64,000 nt of DNA. Source: Calliopum simillimum. Its lineage: Eukaryota; Arthropoda; Insecta; Diptera; Lauxaniidae. The stretch is taken from the NCBI GenBank assembly GCA_951812925.1, contig OX638370.1:36769948-36833947 (forward strand), written 5' to 3'. A model generated the notes under the pieces. The model saw only the letters and a list, made by a program, of their open reading frames with translations, was not told where the DNA came from and made no database searches. A program made the position numbers and the translations under genes. Below are positions 1-11,048 of the stretch, in pieces (the first letter of the stretch is position 1; every line of letters begins with the position of its first letter).

Positions 1-540
1 GCCCTTTTGAAAAATCACTCCTCATTTATTCATTATAACGCCCAACATATCGTCGGGTTAAAACTACAACATCTAGTTGCAATTTTCAGCTGGATAATTG
101 ACTAGAAGAAAAAAAATGCCGAACAAACTTAACCGAAAAAAACTCATCTAGTACCTTAAAATCGCAAAAATGACCATAAAATCCTTATATGAGCCAACTT
201 TGCAAAACGCTCTGGCAGAATTACTTGTTTCGGCGAGTACTTTCGACGCCTTATAACGGATTTTAGTTCACTTTTCATGTGTCGCACTGTGTAAGATAAC
301 AGCAGCGTAATTCGAGAACTTTAAAAAATACGAGACAATTGAAGAGCTGAATATGTGACATTTTTAAAAAGTAGAGAACAAAATCAGAACAGAATCAAAA
401 ATATGCTATATGCTGAAAATCATACCTCAAGATTTAAATTGTTTATATTCCCGATTTGTAACTTCTTAAAAAAACATTTCTAATGACAACCAGTAAACTG
501 ATCAAAAATGCCATTCGATGGATTTCAGTATCTTCAAAGT
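1..540. other. No gene seen, left edge
   Basis: AT-rich sequence with no convincing reading frame, splice structure or RNA gene. It lies beyond the 3' end of Glo1 and stops at the boundary of an inverted-repeat element that begins at 541. Confidence 0.5.
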
Positions 541-1462
541 AGTGGAGTCAATGAAGCATTTTAGATGGAAGTCCTGAAGAACAGCTCCGATTTTGAGGGT
601 TTTTTTTTTTCTAAAAATTATGTTTTTTTTTTTTTTTTAAATCAGAAGCATTTTGGAGCGCGGACGGAATTATATAATTTTTTAAACAAAATTTAAAAAA
701 GTTATGTTTTCATAAAAAAAAATTGGAAAAAAAACAACAAACAAAAATCAAAATAGTCAAATCAAATGCCACGCCCACTTTTTAACCCTTGAAAGTTTTG
801 AAATTTTGATTTTAATATTACTCGAATACAGATTATGATAAAAATCAAAATTTTCAATGGTTAAAAAGTGAGCGTGGCACTTTTCCAATTTCGCCCAATT
901 ATAAGGCATTGATAGTCAGTAGTTGTGTACTAATTTTCATCAAAAAATTTTATACTGTTCAAAAGATATGACCAAATCAAATTAAAAGTTTGGCGGGGTG
1001 CCACGCCTCTTCATAAGTATATACTAAGACAAAGTCTATTTCATTCTTTAGCATATGTTAGCGCGTATCATTTTCCAAACTTTCATTAAAATTGCTATAG
1101 CCGTTCTTGAGAAAAACATAGCAACAGTTTTTATACACACAATTTTAGGCCCTATCAGAAGAGAAGATATCTCAGAAACCATACAAGATACAGCAATTTT
1201 AATGCCAGATTCGGATTTAGAATCGCCAAATACAAATGACTATTTTGATTTTTGTTTGTTATATTTTTTTTTCCAATTTTTTTTTATGAAAACATAACTT
1301 TTTTAAATTTTGTTTAAAAAATTATATAATTCCGTCCGCGCTCCAAAATGTTTCTGATTTTAAATAAAAAAACACAAAATTTTTTAAAAAAAATCATCAA
1401 AATCGGAGCTGTTCTTGAGGACTTCCTCATTTTGCCTGTTTTTTGGCTTCATTGACTCCACT
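541..1462. repeat. Inverted-repeat (foldback-type) element, about 0.92 kb
   Basis: The left end (541-552, agtggagtcaat) is the reverse complement of the right end (1451-1462). Homology continues inward for roughly 200 bases on each side, including the GGAGCGCGGACGGAATTATA block near 655 and its complement near 1330. The long arms and short non-coding centre fit a non-autonomous foldback/MITE. Target-site duplication is unclear (AAAG-like on both flanks). The short frame at 1055-1297 lies inside the palindrome and is not a credible gene. Confidence 0.7.
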
Positions 1463-2256
1463 AAAGCTGATAATATTAAATTTATTAAATTGTTGTTGTT
1501 TTATGTTAGTTGTGTAGAAAAACAATTTTCATGGGTGTTGTAATTCCAAGAAATTTCGAAAATTATTGAAATATTGTACTGGGGCGATGAAGGGGTCATC
1601 CTACCGGGCGGCAAAATGTCAGCGTGATGGGTCCTAACACCCCAAAGTATTGCAAAACTCGTAGAACTAATAAAAATTTAAACAATAAGTTTATATGTAC
1701 TTATGGCATTAACAGCACTTTCCTTCGCGCGATAGACATAAAAGTTGAATTTGCAAATTGAAAAAAAAGTTATCCCACTTCATGCACTTTAAAATGATGT
1801 TTACTTCATTCATAGTTTCGTGTAGCGTAAACAGTTATTAGTAAGTACCACATATCTATCTGCTGCTTAGCGTTTAAAATGCGGCCAATTACAAATGTAA
1901 TTACCAATTACTTTTAATATGCAGCTGTAAACTATAAACGTAAATTATTATTTGGTTTGTGTTGTTGAACAAATAAAAGTGGACACGCGTATTATAATCC
2001 AACAAAACATGACAATTTATTGGCGTAAATTGATAAACATGAAAATTGGCAAAACAAAATTTTTAGTTAATAAACAAACATAAGCGTTAGTGCAGATATT
2101 TATGTCAAACTTTTCAATCACATAATCACATTATTTGTATTGTATAAATATGGTATAAAATATAGCTGTATGTTTGTATAATTTTGATAATAAAAAAGTT
2201 CAACTTTTCGCAAATCTTATAAAAAATAAAAAACGTTGATCAATATCATTGAAATA
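1463..2256. other. 3' flank of Glo1
   Basis: No gene recognised. The stretch immediately downstream of the Glo1 stop codon (minus strand) should hold its 3' UTR. A candidate AATAAA polyadenylation signal on the minus strand is at 2021-2016, about 240 bases after the stop. The rest is unremarkable AT-rich DNA. Confidence 0.45.
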
Positions 2257-5200
2257 TTATTTTGCAACGGTGTTTGCGTTAAAAATTTCAATCCAATAAC
2301 CATCTGGATCCTTAATGAATGCCAATCCTTTCATGCGACCATCATCAGGTTTTTTGACGAAATCAACGCCCAACTCTTCAAAGCTAAAAGATAGAAGTAA
2401 TAAATTTGTGTAATTTTTTTTTAAAGTGTTTAAAAGCATTAACGCTAACCGCTTGCAAGCACCATAAACATCTGGCACCATTAACCCAATGTGTCCAAAG
2501 CCGCGTGGATCTGCGTTGCCATTATGATAGGCTTGATCGGGATCGTTTTCAGTACCCCAGTTGCTTAAAAAAACAAAGGAAATCATGCAAGACATTAGTT
2601 CCTGCGCTGATAAATAATTTTAAGGAAAGCACAAGTTAAGTTCTTGTGCTGTTCTACTTACTGTGTCAACTCAACAGTAGCCTTACGACTCATTGCCCAT
2701 CGTGTGCGATCTTTGGGATCTTTAGGTACCTCAGCAGCACTTTCATATCTGCAAACATAAACATAATTTTAATTTAAAATGACAAAATTATTCTTATTTT
2801 TTTGAAAACACAAAAATTGGCAGAATTGTTTGATAATTCACCCTTATCATCTAATTCGATTTCGATTCGAACTAAGTCGAATGGAGATTTTGCTATCATA
2901 GATTTTAAATTTCAGAATCAAAATTGAAAGTTTTTGCAATAAAAATCGAATCAGCCTTATCATCTAATTCGACGTTGATTGCAAAAATGTTCGATTCCGA
3001 TTCTGGAAATCAAAATATATAATAGCAAAATCTCGATTCGATAAAGTTCGAATCGAAATCGAATTACATGATAAGAGTGAAGATGATAAGGCTGTTTTAA
3101 TTTGATTGGAAAAATTTTCGTTTTAATTCTGCAAATCAAAATATATGATAGCAATATCTCCAAGGGTGAATATGTATAATAATATCCTTAATTTTAAAGT
3201 TTTGGTAACGTTATCCAGATGTATATGTTAAGTAATCTTTAACTTGCAGTTTTTGGCTTGACATCTTATAGAATTCTTGTTTTTCATTGATATGTGCCTT
3301 TTAAACTTTATGCTTCCTTTTGTACCTACACCATAATTAAAATGGCAACAATCAAAACTCCTGAACAAAGCCTAAGTCTTAAGTTAAAAGAGGAAGAATA
3401 TCTACTTAAGCAACGGATATTGGACTTAAATATGCCTCAGAGTAGAGATGGGCGCGTGCCTATATTTTCAAACACGAACACGAAACACAAGTTTCAAACA
3501 CAAACGAAGCGCGCACGGTTAAAAATTTGCCCTGCACGAGCACGACACGACACGCACGATTTTTTCAATTGAGGGGGTTAGAAGCAAAGGGGTGCAAGTG
3601 ACAAAAAGTAAATTTTAAGTAAAATACAATTAAAGTCAACATTGCTTAGTAAATTTCAGAGTGGATAAAAAAAAACAAAGTACTACTCATTGAAGAACCT
3701 CTGAAGTATGCCCTATCTAATGTATTTCCCAAAATTTATTTATGAGGCTCCTTTCAAAAGTTAATAGAGTTTTACTGGAAGTCTACAGCACTTTCTTCAA
3801 TTGTTTTTTTGTATGAAATGTGAAGTAAAGTTAGGGCTAAAAAATTTATTTACCACAATTTCCAGAACCCAGGGAAAATTCTCTGTTTGAGGTATTTTTA
3901 AAAATTATCTAGAGTTTTGCTTTTAAAAGTTATTAGTATTTTACTGAAAGCATTTGCTTCTAAACGCTTGTAAAATTATTATAAATTTTTGAACAAAAAT
4001 GTTATCCAATATTTTAAATTCGTTTAGAAGCAAAGGGATGCAAGTGCAGTAGGCTTTCAGTAAAATACTTATAACTTTTAAAAGCGGAACTCTAGAAAAT
4101 TAGGTCGTGAGTCGTGTCAATTCGTGCGAGTTCGTGTCATGACGAAAATCACGTCGCGAGCCCATCTCCCCTCAGAGGCGGTAGGAAATAACGCCCAAAT
4201 ATTCAAATGAAATATCACCCCAACAATATGAAATAACACCATAAAATAAAAACGAAATAACGCCCAATTATTGAAATGAAATAACGCCTAAATTATTTTC
4301 ATATAAATTTGGTCGATAACACAGGTTTACAAAAAAAAAAAAAATGTCATGGCGTTTTGACCAGACTATGTGTTTCCTAGAGCCTTTGACGTCCTGAATC
4401 TGAATCCGGGGTCCGTTTTTTTCCAGAACGCCTTCAAGGTCATATGGAGGACAAAGTGGTCATGTGCCGTTTAGTGATTCGTTAAAATTCTGAAACTAAT
4501 TTTTTATCTTTGAGTTGTTAGGTCTTAAAAAGAATATGTTATCAAAACGGGTATCTCAGATCTAGTTTCGGAGATATAGCCATCGGAAGATCCGGATATA
4601 TCTTCTATGAAAACCGCTATAAGTTGGGAACCACTGGATGGATTTGGAAAATATTGATCTCATATGCAAGGTATTTTGGCAACGACCAAATTTATACGGC
4701 GTTAGGAAATAACGCACGAAATAATTTGGGCGTTATTTCATTAGGCATTTTACTTACCGCCTGCCTTAGAATCTAGTTTTAAATAAAGTCGTATTGAGAT
4801 CGTTTTTAGATGAAGAAACATTTTAAAATTTTAACTCAAAAACTTTTTTCAGATGTTTTTGTGATCTCTACATAATATACTCATATGGGACATTACATAC
4901 CGTTCCGGATAGCATTTTGCTTTTGCATCTCCTATTTTTTTTTTAAGCAATACGTTAAGAAAAACGTTTAAGTACGTTTAAGAAAAATATTGGAGAAGTA
5001 AAGTTAGTGGGGGTCGAAGAACAATTTTAAACTCTTCCGGCAACGTAAAATATTTTAGTGCTCGTTCACTCACTTTTTTGTTATTTAAAAAATTTAAAAA
5101 AAAATAAATCCCATCGTTTGCCCATTTTAAAAATAGTCTTAGAACTTGTCAAATTCATTAAGGGCCAATTTCACAGTGTGAGCTTAAGCGTAGTTTATCT

Positions 5201-8200
5201 GTTGAGTGTAGTTTAAGTAAAAATTTTATTTTCAGTCATTTGAATTTAAGGGCCGGTTAAGCGCCAGTCTTTCGACACTCCAAATAGTTAGGGCGGTTTA
5301 TGTCACAATTGACGTTGTCATAAATAAAAATTAAAAATAAATAAATGAAATTTTTGTATTTTTGAAATTTTTGCATTTGAACTGAATATTGTTTTGAAAT
5401 TTACAAATATAAAAAACTTCTATGACAAAGCCACAATTTAAAACGCTTATAAACCCAAGCCTATGACTCAAGCTCGCACTACAGGCCAATATTTTTGTGT
5501 TTTCACATGAAATTCCGAACTGCTTGGCCTTTGAATCAGAAATTATATTTCGATGCTCCTTTGATAATTTCAGGCGCAGATTTTTCCACTTCTTTTTGGC
5601 AATTCGACGTCCTCAAATGCTTTTTTCCACTCTTTTTCGTGTTACTTCGTTTCCGCCCACTTGAGTATGAGAAAAAATGTTTCGAAAAACCCATTGTGCG
5701 CGTGAATTTTCCCAAAAGCAGCGAACAGATTAAAATCTTTTTTTTTTTTTTTTTGGTTTTAAAATTAAATGGCAGAGAATTATCTCATATTGCCAGGGTA
5801 TTCCACATTTATGAGTTTAATCAAAAATACTTTTCATAACCTTAAAAAAGGCAAGTGAAAAGGCTCTGACGCTAAGACACACGCGAACGAGTACACCCGA
5901 AACACGTCTGTACTCGGCTACGGACAAAACGAAAAAGGTAAAATCTTTTTGAAAGTTTATTATTATTTTATCAATTGTAAACAATATTTTACGTCAAAAT
6001 TGATTATTGTCAAATTAGTTTACCAGTATTTTTGGTTTAAATCTATGCTAATGACAAATGTGAGCTAGTCAACTGTGAAATTGGAAATTTATTAAGGGCC
6101 GCTTAAGCTTCACTAACGGTTTAGCTAAGCTAAAGCTTAAGCGAACACTGTGAAATTGGCCCTAAGTTTTTTCGGAATTTTTTTTAAAAAAGTCAAAGGG
6201 TATAATTATTAATAAAAATAGCAATTACGTTTATTTGATTTGGTTGACTACTGATGGAGTTATGAGCAATTCAAAAAACTACGATATGCTGTTTTTGTAG
6301 CTTTTTTAGACTCTTGAAAACGGCTCGATGAAAAAAATTTAAAAAAATCATAAATCTCAACTAGTACTATAAGACAAAAAAGTCGGAGATGCAAAAGCAA
6401 AATGTTGTTTGGAACGGTATGTAATGTGTCATGTATAGTATATTATAACATTTGAATGAAAGTTTGCAGTTTCATCTTCCACACTGTTATTTTTTTTTTT
6501 TTTACAGCCTACCTTGCTGGCTAGTGAGGAAAATAGAAAAGGGAAGAGTACAGTTTTTTTGGTTTAGGTGGAGTATTTCCGTGTGGAAAGTGAGATCTAT
6601 GATATTAAGATCCTCACCAATATTTTGAAATTCAATTCTATATTTTAAGTATGGTGCGAAGGGTTTTCAAATGTTTTGTCATTTTAAATAAAAAACTTAC
6701 TTAAATGATTACGAAAAGTACAATAAGGGCCAATTTCACAGTGTGAGCTTAAGCGTAGTTTATCTGTTCAGTGTAGTTTAAGTAAAAATTTCATTTTCAC
6801 AGTCATTTGAATTTAAGGGCCGCTTAAGCGCCAGTCTTTCGACACTCAAAATAGTTAGGGCGGTTTATGTCACTATTGACTTTGTCATAAATGAAAATTA
6901 AAAAAAAAATAAAAATAAACAAATTATTTAAAAAATAACGAAATGAAATTTTCGTATATTTGAATTTTTTGAAATTTTCGTGTTAAGTATTAAGTTATAG
7001 TTTTAAAAATTTACAAAAATGTACATATGATAAAACCTCCTATGTCAAAGGAACTACCTAAAACATTTTATCCTTGATTATAGCTGGCCCTTCATAGCAA
7101 ATTTTTGGTGCTTTTACATAAAGTTCAGAGCTGCTTGAACTTCCAATTTCAACAACAAACAAATTATCTTTCGCTGTTTCTTTGATAACTTCAGGCGCAG
7201 ATTTTCCGCTTTTTTGGCAATTAAACGTCCTCAAATGATTTTTTCCACCATTTTCCTCGTGACTTCGTTTCCGCCCATTTGAGTGTGACAAAAAATTTGT
7301 CCAAATACCCGATGTGTGCGTGAATTTTCCCAAAAGTAGCTAACAGATTTAAATCTTTTTGAAATTTTATTGAAATATTTTTTCAATTGTAAACAATATC
7401 TTACGTCAAAGTTGCTTACTGTCGAATCAATTTACCAGTATTTTTGGTTTGTTTCTATGCTAATGACAAATGTGAGCTAGTCAACTGTGAAATTGGAAAT
7501 TTCTTAAGGGCCGCTTAAGCTTCACTAACGGTTTAGCTAAGCTAAAGCTTAAGCGAACACTGTGAAATTGGCCCTAAATCGAAAAATTTTAGCATCGCAT
7601 AATTTGTGACATATTTAATACATAAATAATCATAGTATAAAGCTCTTAGGATATCAATAGTTTTGATAAAAATGCTCAATGTGGAAACTGTGTATTGTCA
7701 CTATGTGTTATCAGTAGGATGGATGTATAATCTATCTACTCGTAGAATTTTCAAGAACAAAAAACTACTGACCTTTACTCATTGAAGAGTATGTAATTGA
7801 GTTACAAATAATCGTAAGTGTCTAAATTTCTTCATTGTATCTGTTGTAAATATTTTCATTCATTTAGAATAAGCTACTTTTGATTATCAATTTTATCTAC
7901 ATACTCAAAATATATAAAACTTACCCCATAAAATAGAGTGAAAATTTTGCTTCTGCAAAATCCAATTTTTGCAGGAGTGTCATTCCCAATACACCAGTGT
8001 AAAATGGTAAGGATTTACGTGGATCTTTTATGCGATACATAGTTTGTTGGAAAAGAAAATCCTAAACGAAAAAATAATGTATTAACCATTTGTCCAACTG
8101 TTAAGGTTTGGCCAAAAATTTTATATTTCTCTACTTTGAAAATGTTTACCTTAGTGGAGGCATCTACCGGTTTGCACAACTCTTCAGCTTCGGCATTTGT

Positions 8201-8221
8201 TAGACCAGTAACTTCAGCCAT
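2257..8221 (-). CDS. Glo1: Glyoxalase I (lactoylglutathione lyase), five exons
   Basis: This enzyme converts the hemithioacetal of methylglyoxal and glutathione into S-D-lactoylglutathione in the cytosol. I assembled five exons from GT/AG sites and phase: 8221-8150, 8061-7925, 2748-2662, 2563-2450 and 2383-2257 (stop included). They total 537 bases, giving 178 residues, the normal length for animal monomers (human 184). Family landmarks run in order: [75 protein letters not shown], and [27 protein letters not shown]. The four zinc ligands known from human GLO1 (Gln in QQTMYRI, Glu in TVELTHN, His in FGHIG, Glu in WIEIF) are all present. I chose ATG 8221-8219 because it gives family length. 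An in-frame ATG at 8392 would add 57 residues unlike other GLO1 proteins, more likely 5' UTR. Intron 2 (7924-2749) is 5.2 kb and packed with transposons. Confidence 0.95.
2830..3170. repeat. Palindromic MITE-like repeat in Glo1 intron 2
   Basis: Repeated, inverted blocks of CATCTAATTCGA, ATTTTGCTATCAT and TCGAATCGAAATCGAATTA lie in both orientations. A related copy is at 42265-42505. No coding content. Boundaries are approximate. Confidence 0.55.
3342..3442 (+). other. Short coding-like frame interrupted by a hAT MITE
   Basis: An ATG at 3342 opens a frame beginning [14 protein letters not shown], followed by a charged, helix-prone [17 protein letters not shown]. Composition looks more protein-like than the surrounding introns. 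The frame runs straight into the hAT-type insertion at 3443. Beyond the insertion, after 4177, the frame does not continue convincingly. It is antisense to Glo1, inside its intron 2. I do not recognise the protein. It may be a remnant of a mobile element or a chance frame. Confidence 0.2.
3443..4169. mobile_element. Non-autonomous hAT-type element with 8-bp target duplication
   Basis: The element begins TAGAGATGGGC and ends GCCCATCTCC, imperfect terminal inverted repeats of the common hAT form. It is flanked by an exact 8-bp direct repeat, CCTCAGAG, at 3435-3442 and 4170-4177, the duplication length typical of hAT transposition. The 727-bp interior contains degenerate CACGA-rich stretches near both ends and no transposase frame. 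Confidence 0.8.
4180..4760. repeat. Repeat with GAAATAACGCCC motifs and flanking inverted GGCGGTA
   Basis: The stretch starts GGCGGTAGGAAATAACG and ends with GTTATTTC motifs and TTACCGCC, giving weak terminal inverted repeats. Several copies of GAAATAACGCC lie at the left and the complementary GGGCGTTATTTC at the right. The middle (about 4565-4675) carries a dispersed block containing ATAGCCATCGGAAGATCCGG. This block also occurs near 8575, 9110 (inverted), 23165, 24205 and, degraded, 52515. A much larger array of the GGGCGTTATTTC motif is at 45600-46095. Confidence 0.5.
5162..6162. mobile_element. GGGCCAATTTCACAGTGT element, copy 1
   Basis: Terminal inverted repeats GGGCCAATTTCACAGTGT and ACACTGTGAAATTGGCCC are flanked by TAA on both sides (5159-5161 and 6163-6165). 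A 3-bp TAA duplication is characteristic of PIF/Harbinger-type elements and their MITEs. The arms extend inward with TTAAGCG motifs. The interior (about 5500-5720, read on the minus strand) is clearly similar to the frame at 7333-7058 in copy 2 but carries disruptions. About 1.0 kb, inside Glo1 intron 2. Confidence 0.75.
6727..7574. mobile_element. GGGCCAATTTCACAGTGT element, copy 2
   Basis: Same termini as the copy at 5162-6162, again with TAA at both ends (6724-6726, 7575-7577). A minus-strand frame at 7333-7058 (91 codons, starting [20 protein letters not shown]) remains open and has a diverged counterpart in copy 1, so the autonomous ancestor probably encoded this region. I cannot name the protein. 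It shows no DDE motif in the part preserved. A 127-bp relative with similar ends lies at 50718-50844. Confidence 0.75.
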
Positions 8222-8438
8222 GATTGGGTCTTTAGTGAAACCTTGCGTTACTTTGGACACTTGTAGCTTAACCAATTTTTCCGGAATCAAGCGAGAAACA
8301 ACTTTGATTTCTCCACAATCAGCTGATGCGGTGAGCGACTGGGAGCTGTTTACACATACGGCGAAACAGTTGGGCGATAGTTCAATCTCCATTTCTGCTT
8401 ACACCAGTTAGGAAAAAATGTTTTCAATAAAAAAAAAG

Positions 8439-9268
8439 GTAATACTTCGGCAAAGTGGCTCCAGCCATATTTCCGTCCCAAAAAAAGATGGTATCGAATT
8501 AGCGGTTTTTTTTATAATATCAGATCACTCTTACAAGGGGCAGAAGGTTTTTGAATCAAAAAATTGCGTGATTTCGGAGATATAGCCATCGGAAGATCCG
8601 GATATATCTTCTATGTAAACCGCTATAAGTTGGGAACCCCTAGATGGATTTTAATAATATTGGTGTCATATGAAAGGTATTTAACCGTGCTATATAATTG
8701 TCCCACAAAGTTTTTAATTCTGAGTAATATTTTTCGAGATATGACAATTTTTCAAAAATACTCTTAACTTACCCTTACTGATCCGCGGCCGAAGGCCGCC
8801 GCGAAGCCGGTGTTGGATGTCTGACGGGTTTAAATCCTGAGCTGCGGCCGCAGGCCACCCACTTACCCCTACTTTTATGTAAAATACCATGTTTTTTTGG
8901 GACTGAAATATGACTGGAGCCACTTTGCCCAAGTATTACCAAGAGTATTTTTGAAAAATTGTCATATCTCGAAAAATATTACTCAGAATTAAAAACTTTG
9001 TGGGACAATTATATAGCACGGTTAAATACCTTTCATATGACACCAACATTATTAAAATCCATCTAGGGGTTCCCAACTTATACCGATTATTATAAAAGAT
9101 ATATCCCGATCTTCCGATGGCTATATCTCCGAAATCACGCAATTTTTTGATTCAAAAACCTTCTGCCCCTTGTAAGAGTGATGTGACATTATAAAAAAAA
9201 CCACTAATTCGATACCATCTTTTTTTGGGACGGAAATATGGCTGGAGCCACTTTGCCGAAGTATTACC
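8439..9268. repeat. Long inverted-repeat element immediately upstream of Glo1
   Basis: The left arm (8439-about 8765) starts GGTAATACTTCGGCAAAGTG. The right arm (about 8937-9268) is its near-exact reverse complement, so the single strand would fold into a stem of about 325 bp. The 170-bp centre contains an unusually GC-rich island (CCGCGGCCGAAGGCCGCCGC near 8785) and a third, partial copy of the terminal sequence (about 8898-8936). It starts 218 bases upstream of the chosen Glo1 start codon, so it probably occupies or abuts the Glo1 promoter region. Confidence 0.8.
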
Positions 9269-10089
9269 AAAAAAAATTATTCTAATTATATAAAAAAAAG
9301 TTTCGACATCAATTTTATACCTTAAAAAATTTTTCTTACTGCCATATCTAAATTGGCGCGCAAGTGCTGGTTCACACGACAAACTAAATTATCGGGCGAT
9401 AGTACTTTTTGTAGGCAAGCGGTGAGTAGCGGTCCCTCCGCTTGTCTATAAATTGTATATATTTGAATGACGCATACGGAAATTGCCAACGCTCAAAGCT
9501 GACCTATTCGAATTTTCAATTTTGACAAAGCGTTATAGAGTGAAGTTAGCTGCAGAAAAGTAAAAAAAAAAAAACATTATAATTTTGACAAACAAATGAC
9601 TTCAACGCAACGTTCTTTATTTCGGTATGGCGCTTGACGCTTTTGTGTAACGTTATATAACGCAACGCCTGACGCTCCAATTTTGGTATGGCATCTATTC
9701 AAGATTTCCACTTTAAGTTAAACCTTAAAAATATAAATTTTTTCAAATCAATTTGAACTCCTGAAAAAGGTTTATTTTGAATCGAAGAGATTAATTTAAT
9801 TTGGAAAAGGCTTAACTTGAAGTGGAAATCCTGTCACATCAACTTTTTCAAAATCCATCCAGCTTTTTCTGTATTTTATAAGAGATATATACGCAACTTC
9901 CGATGCCTATAGCTCCGAAAATAAATCTGAGTGAATAGTTTTGATAAGATTTTTATTTTTACCTTTAAGGCCCTACTAACCCGTTTAACAAAAAACAAAT
10001 TTTCAACATTTCAAACAAACGGCAGCTAAAAATTTCCATAAAACTTTGGACAACTGAGACAAGATAATTGCCGAACAAAATCGTATGTG
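9269..10089. other. No gene seen between repeats
   Basis: AT-rich sequence without a supported gene. Around 9720-9840 there are degenerate copies of a TTTGATTTGGAAAAGG-like motif that forms longer arrays at 39105-39245 and 40745-41110. Confidence 0.4.
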
Positions 10090-10265
10090 TCACACGAAGG
10101 GCACGGGTGCGCAGTGCATTTCGAATATGTAGGCATGCGGAGGGAAGTGGTGCTTTTCATTTAGCTTTACGCGAACTCACACGACGGGCACGGGCACGTA
10201 GGGCACGTCAAATTACTAGGCAAGCGAAGGGAAGTGGTGCCCGTGCCCGTCGTGTGAGTTCGCAC
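10090..10265. repeat. GC-rich hairpin, MITE-like
   Basis: A stretch of about 27 bases beginning GCGAACTCACACGACGGGCA near 10170 is repeated as its exact reverse complement ending at about 10264, with a loop of about 40 bases. Additional GGGCACGG motifs lie to the left. The GC content is well above the surroundings. The short frame across it is a by-product of the palindrome. Confidence 0.6.
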
Positions 10266-10367
10266 TTTCTTTGCCTACTTCACTATATGTGTAAACAGCT
10301 CATATCAAATAACGAGTTAGTTTCGATAAGAAAATCGATATGTCGATTGCTAGTTCATCTCGTACTG

Positions 10368-11040
10368 CAGTGTTGTCAATAAAAATCTTTCAAAATCCTC
10401 AAAAATCGAGAAAAAATCCTCAATTTTCAGTGAAATTCCTCATATCTGAAAAAAGACGGCAAAATATGATACGTCCATGAAGTGCCGGTTTGTTTGACTT
10501 GACTTACTCCATCGTCAGTGCCAGCCAGTGCCCAGCTCTAGTCCAATTTGAAAGATTTTCCAAAGATGGAACATAATTTGATGGGAAAAGTCATAAAATC
10601 TGTCATATCATATTCTGCTTATGGTTTATTGTTCGTTATGTTATGTTATTTACATTTCATCATGAATATTATTCAGAAAAATCCAATGTATTTTAAAATC
10701 AATATGAGTCGATAGATAATTCATTGTGGGTAACAGATACTCAGTAGTTTTTGACGGACCTTCAAAACAGCAAGTTTGATTTCAGAGGTTCATATTGTCC
10801 TAATAAACATAAGTCTTAATTGTAAGGCACCACGTCAAAAACGATAAAAGAATTTTGTGGACTCCTACTGAAAAATATTGCCGAAAATCCTTTAATCTTC
10901 TCTAACTCACGTTTACTTTAGCAAAAAAAGAAAGCCATTGGTTAATATCAAAAATTGGTTAAAACAATTCCTCAAAAAATCCTCAAGCGGATTCTGAATT
11001 CCTCCGATTTTGAGGAATTCCCCACATTTTGGCAACACTG
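10368..11040. mobile_element. Non-autonomous hAT element, 673 bp
   Basis: Terminal inverted repeats CAGTGTTGTCAA (left) and TTGGCAACACTG (right) are flanked by an exact 8-bp direct repeat TCGTACTG at 10360-10367 and 11041-11048. CAGTGTTG-type ends plus an 8-bp duplication are diagnostic of hAT transposition. The interior has no transposase and holds AATCCTCAA-like repeats near both ends. Confidence 0.85.
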
Positions 11041-11048
11041 TCGTACTG

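Noticed and set aside
5495..5839. 114-codon plus-strand frame
   Set aside because: It is antisense to the diverged protein remnant within the GGGCC element and is not conserved in the sister copy.
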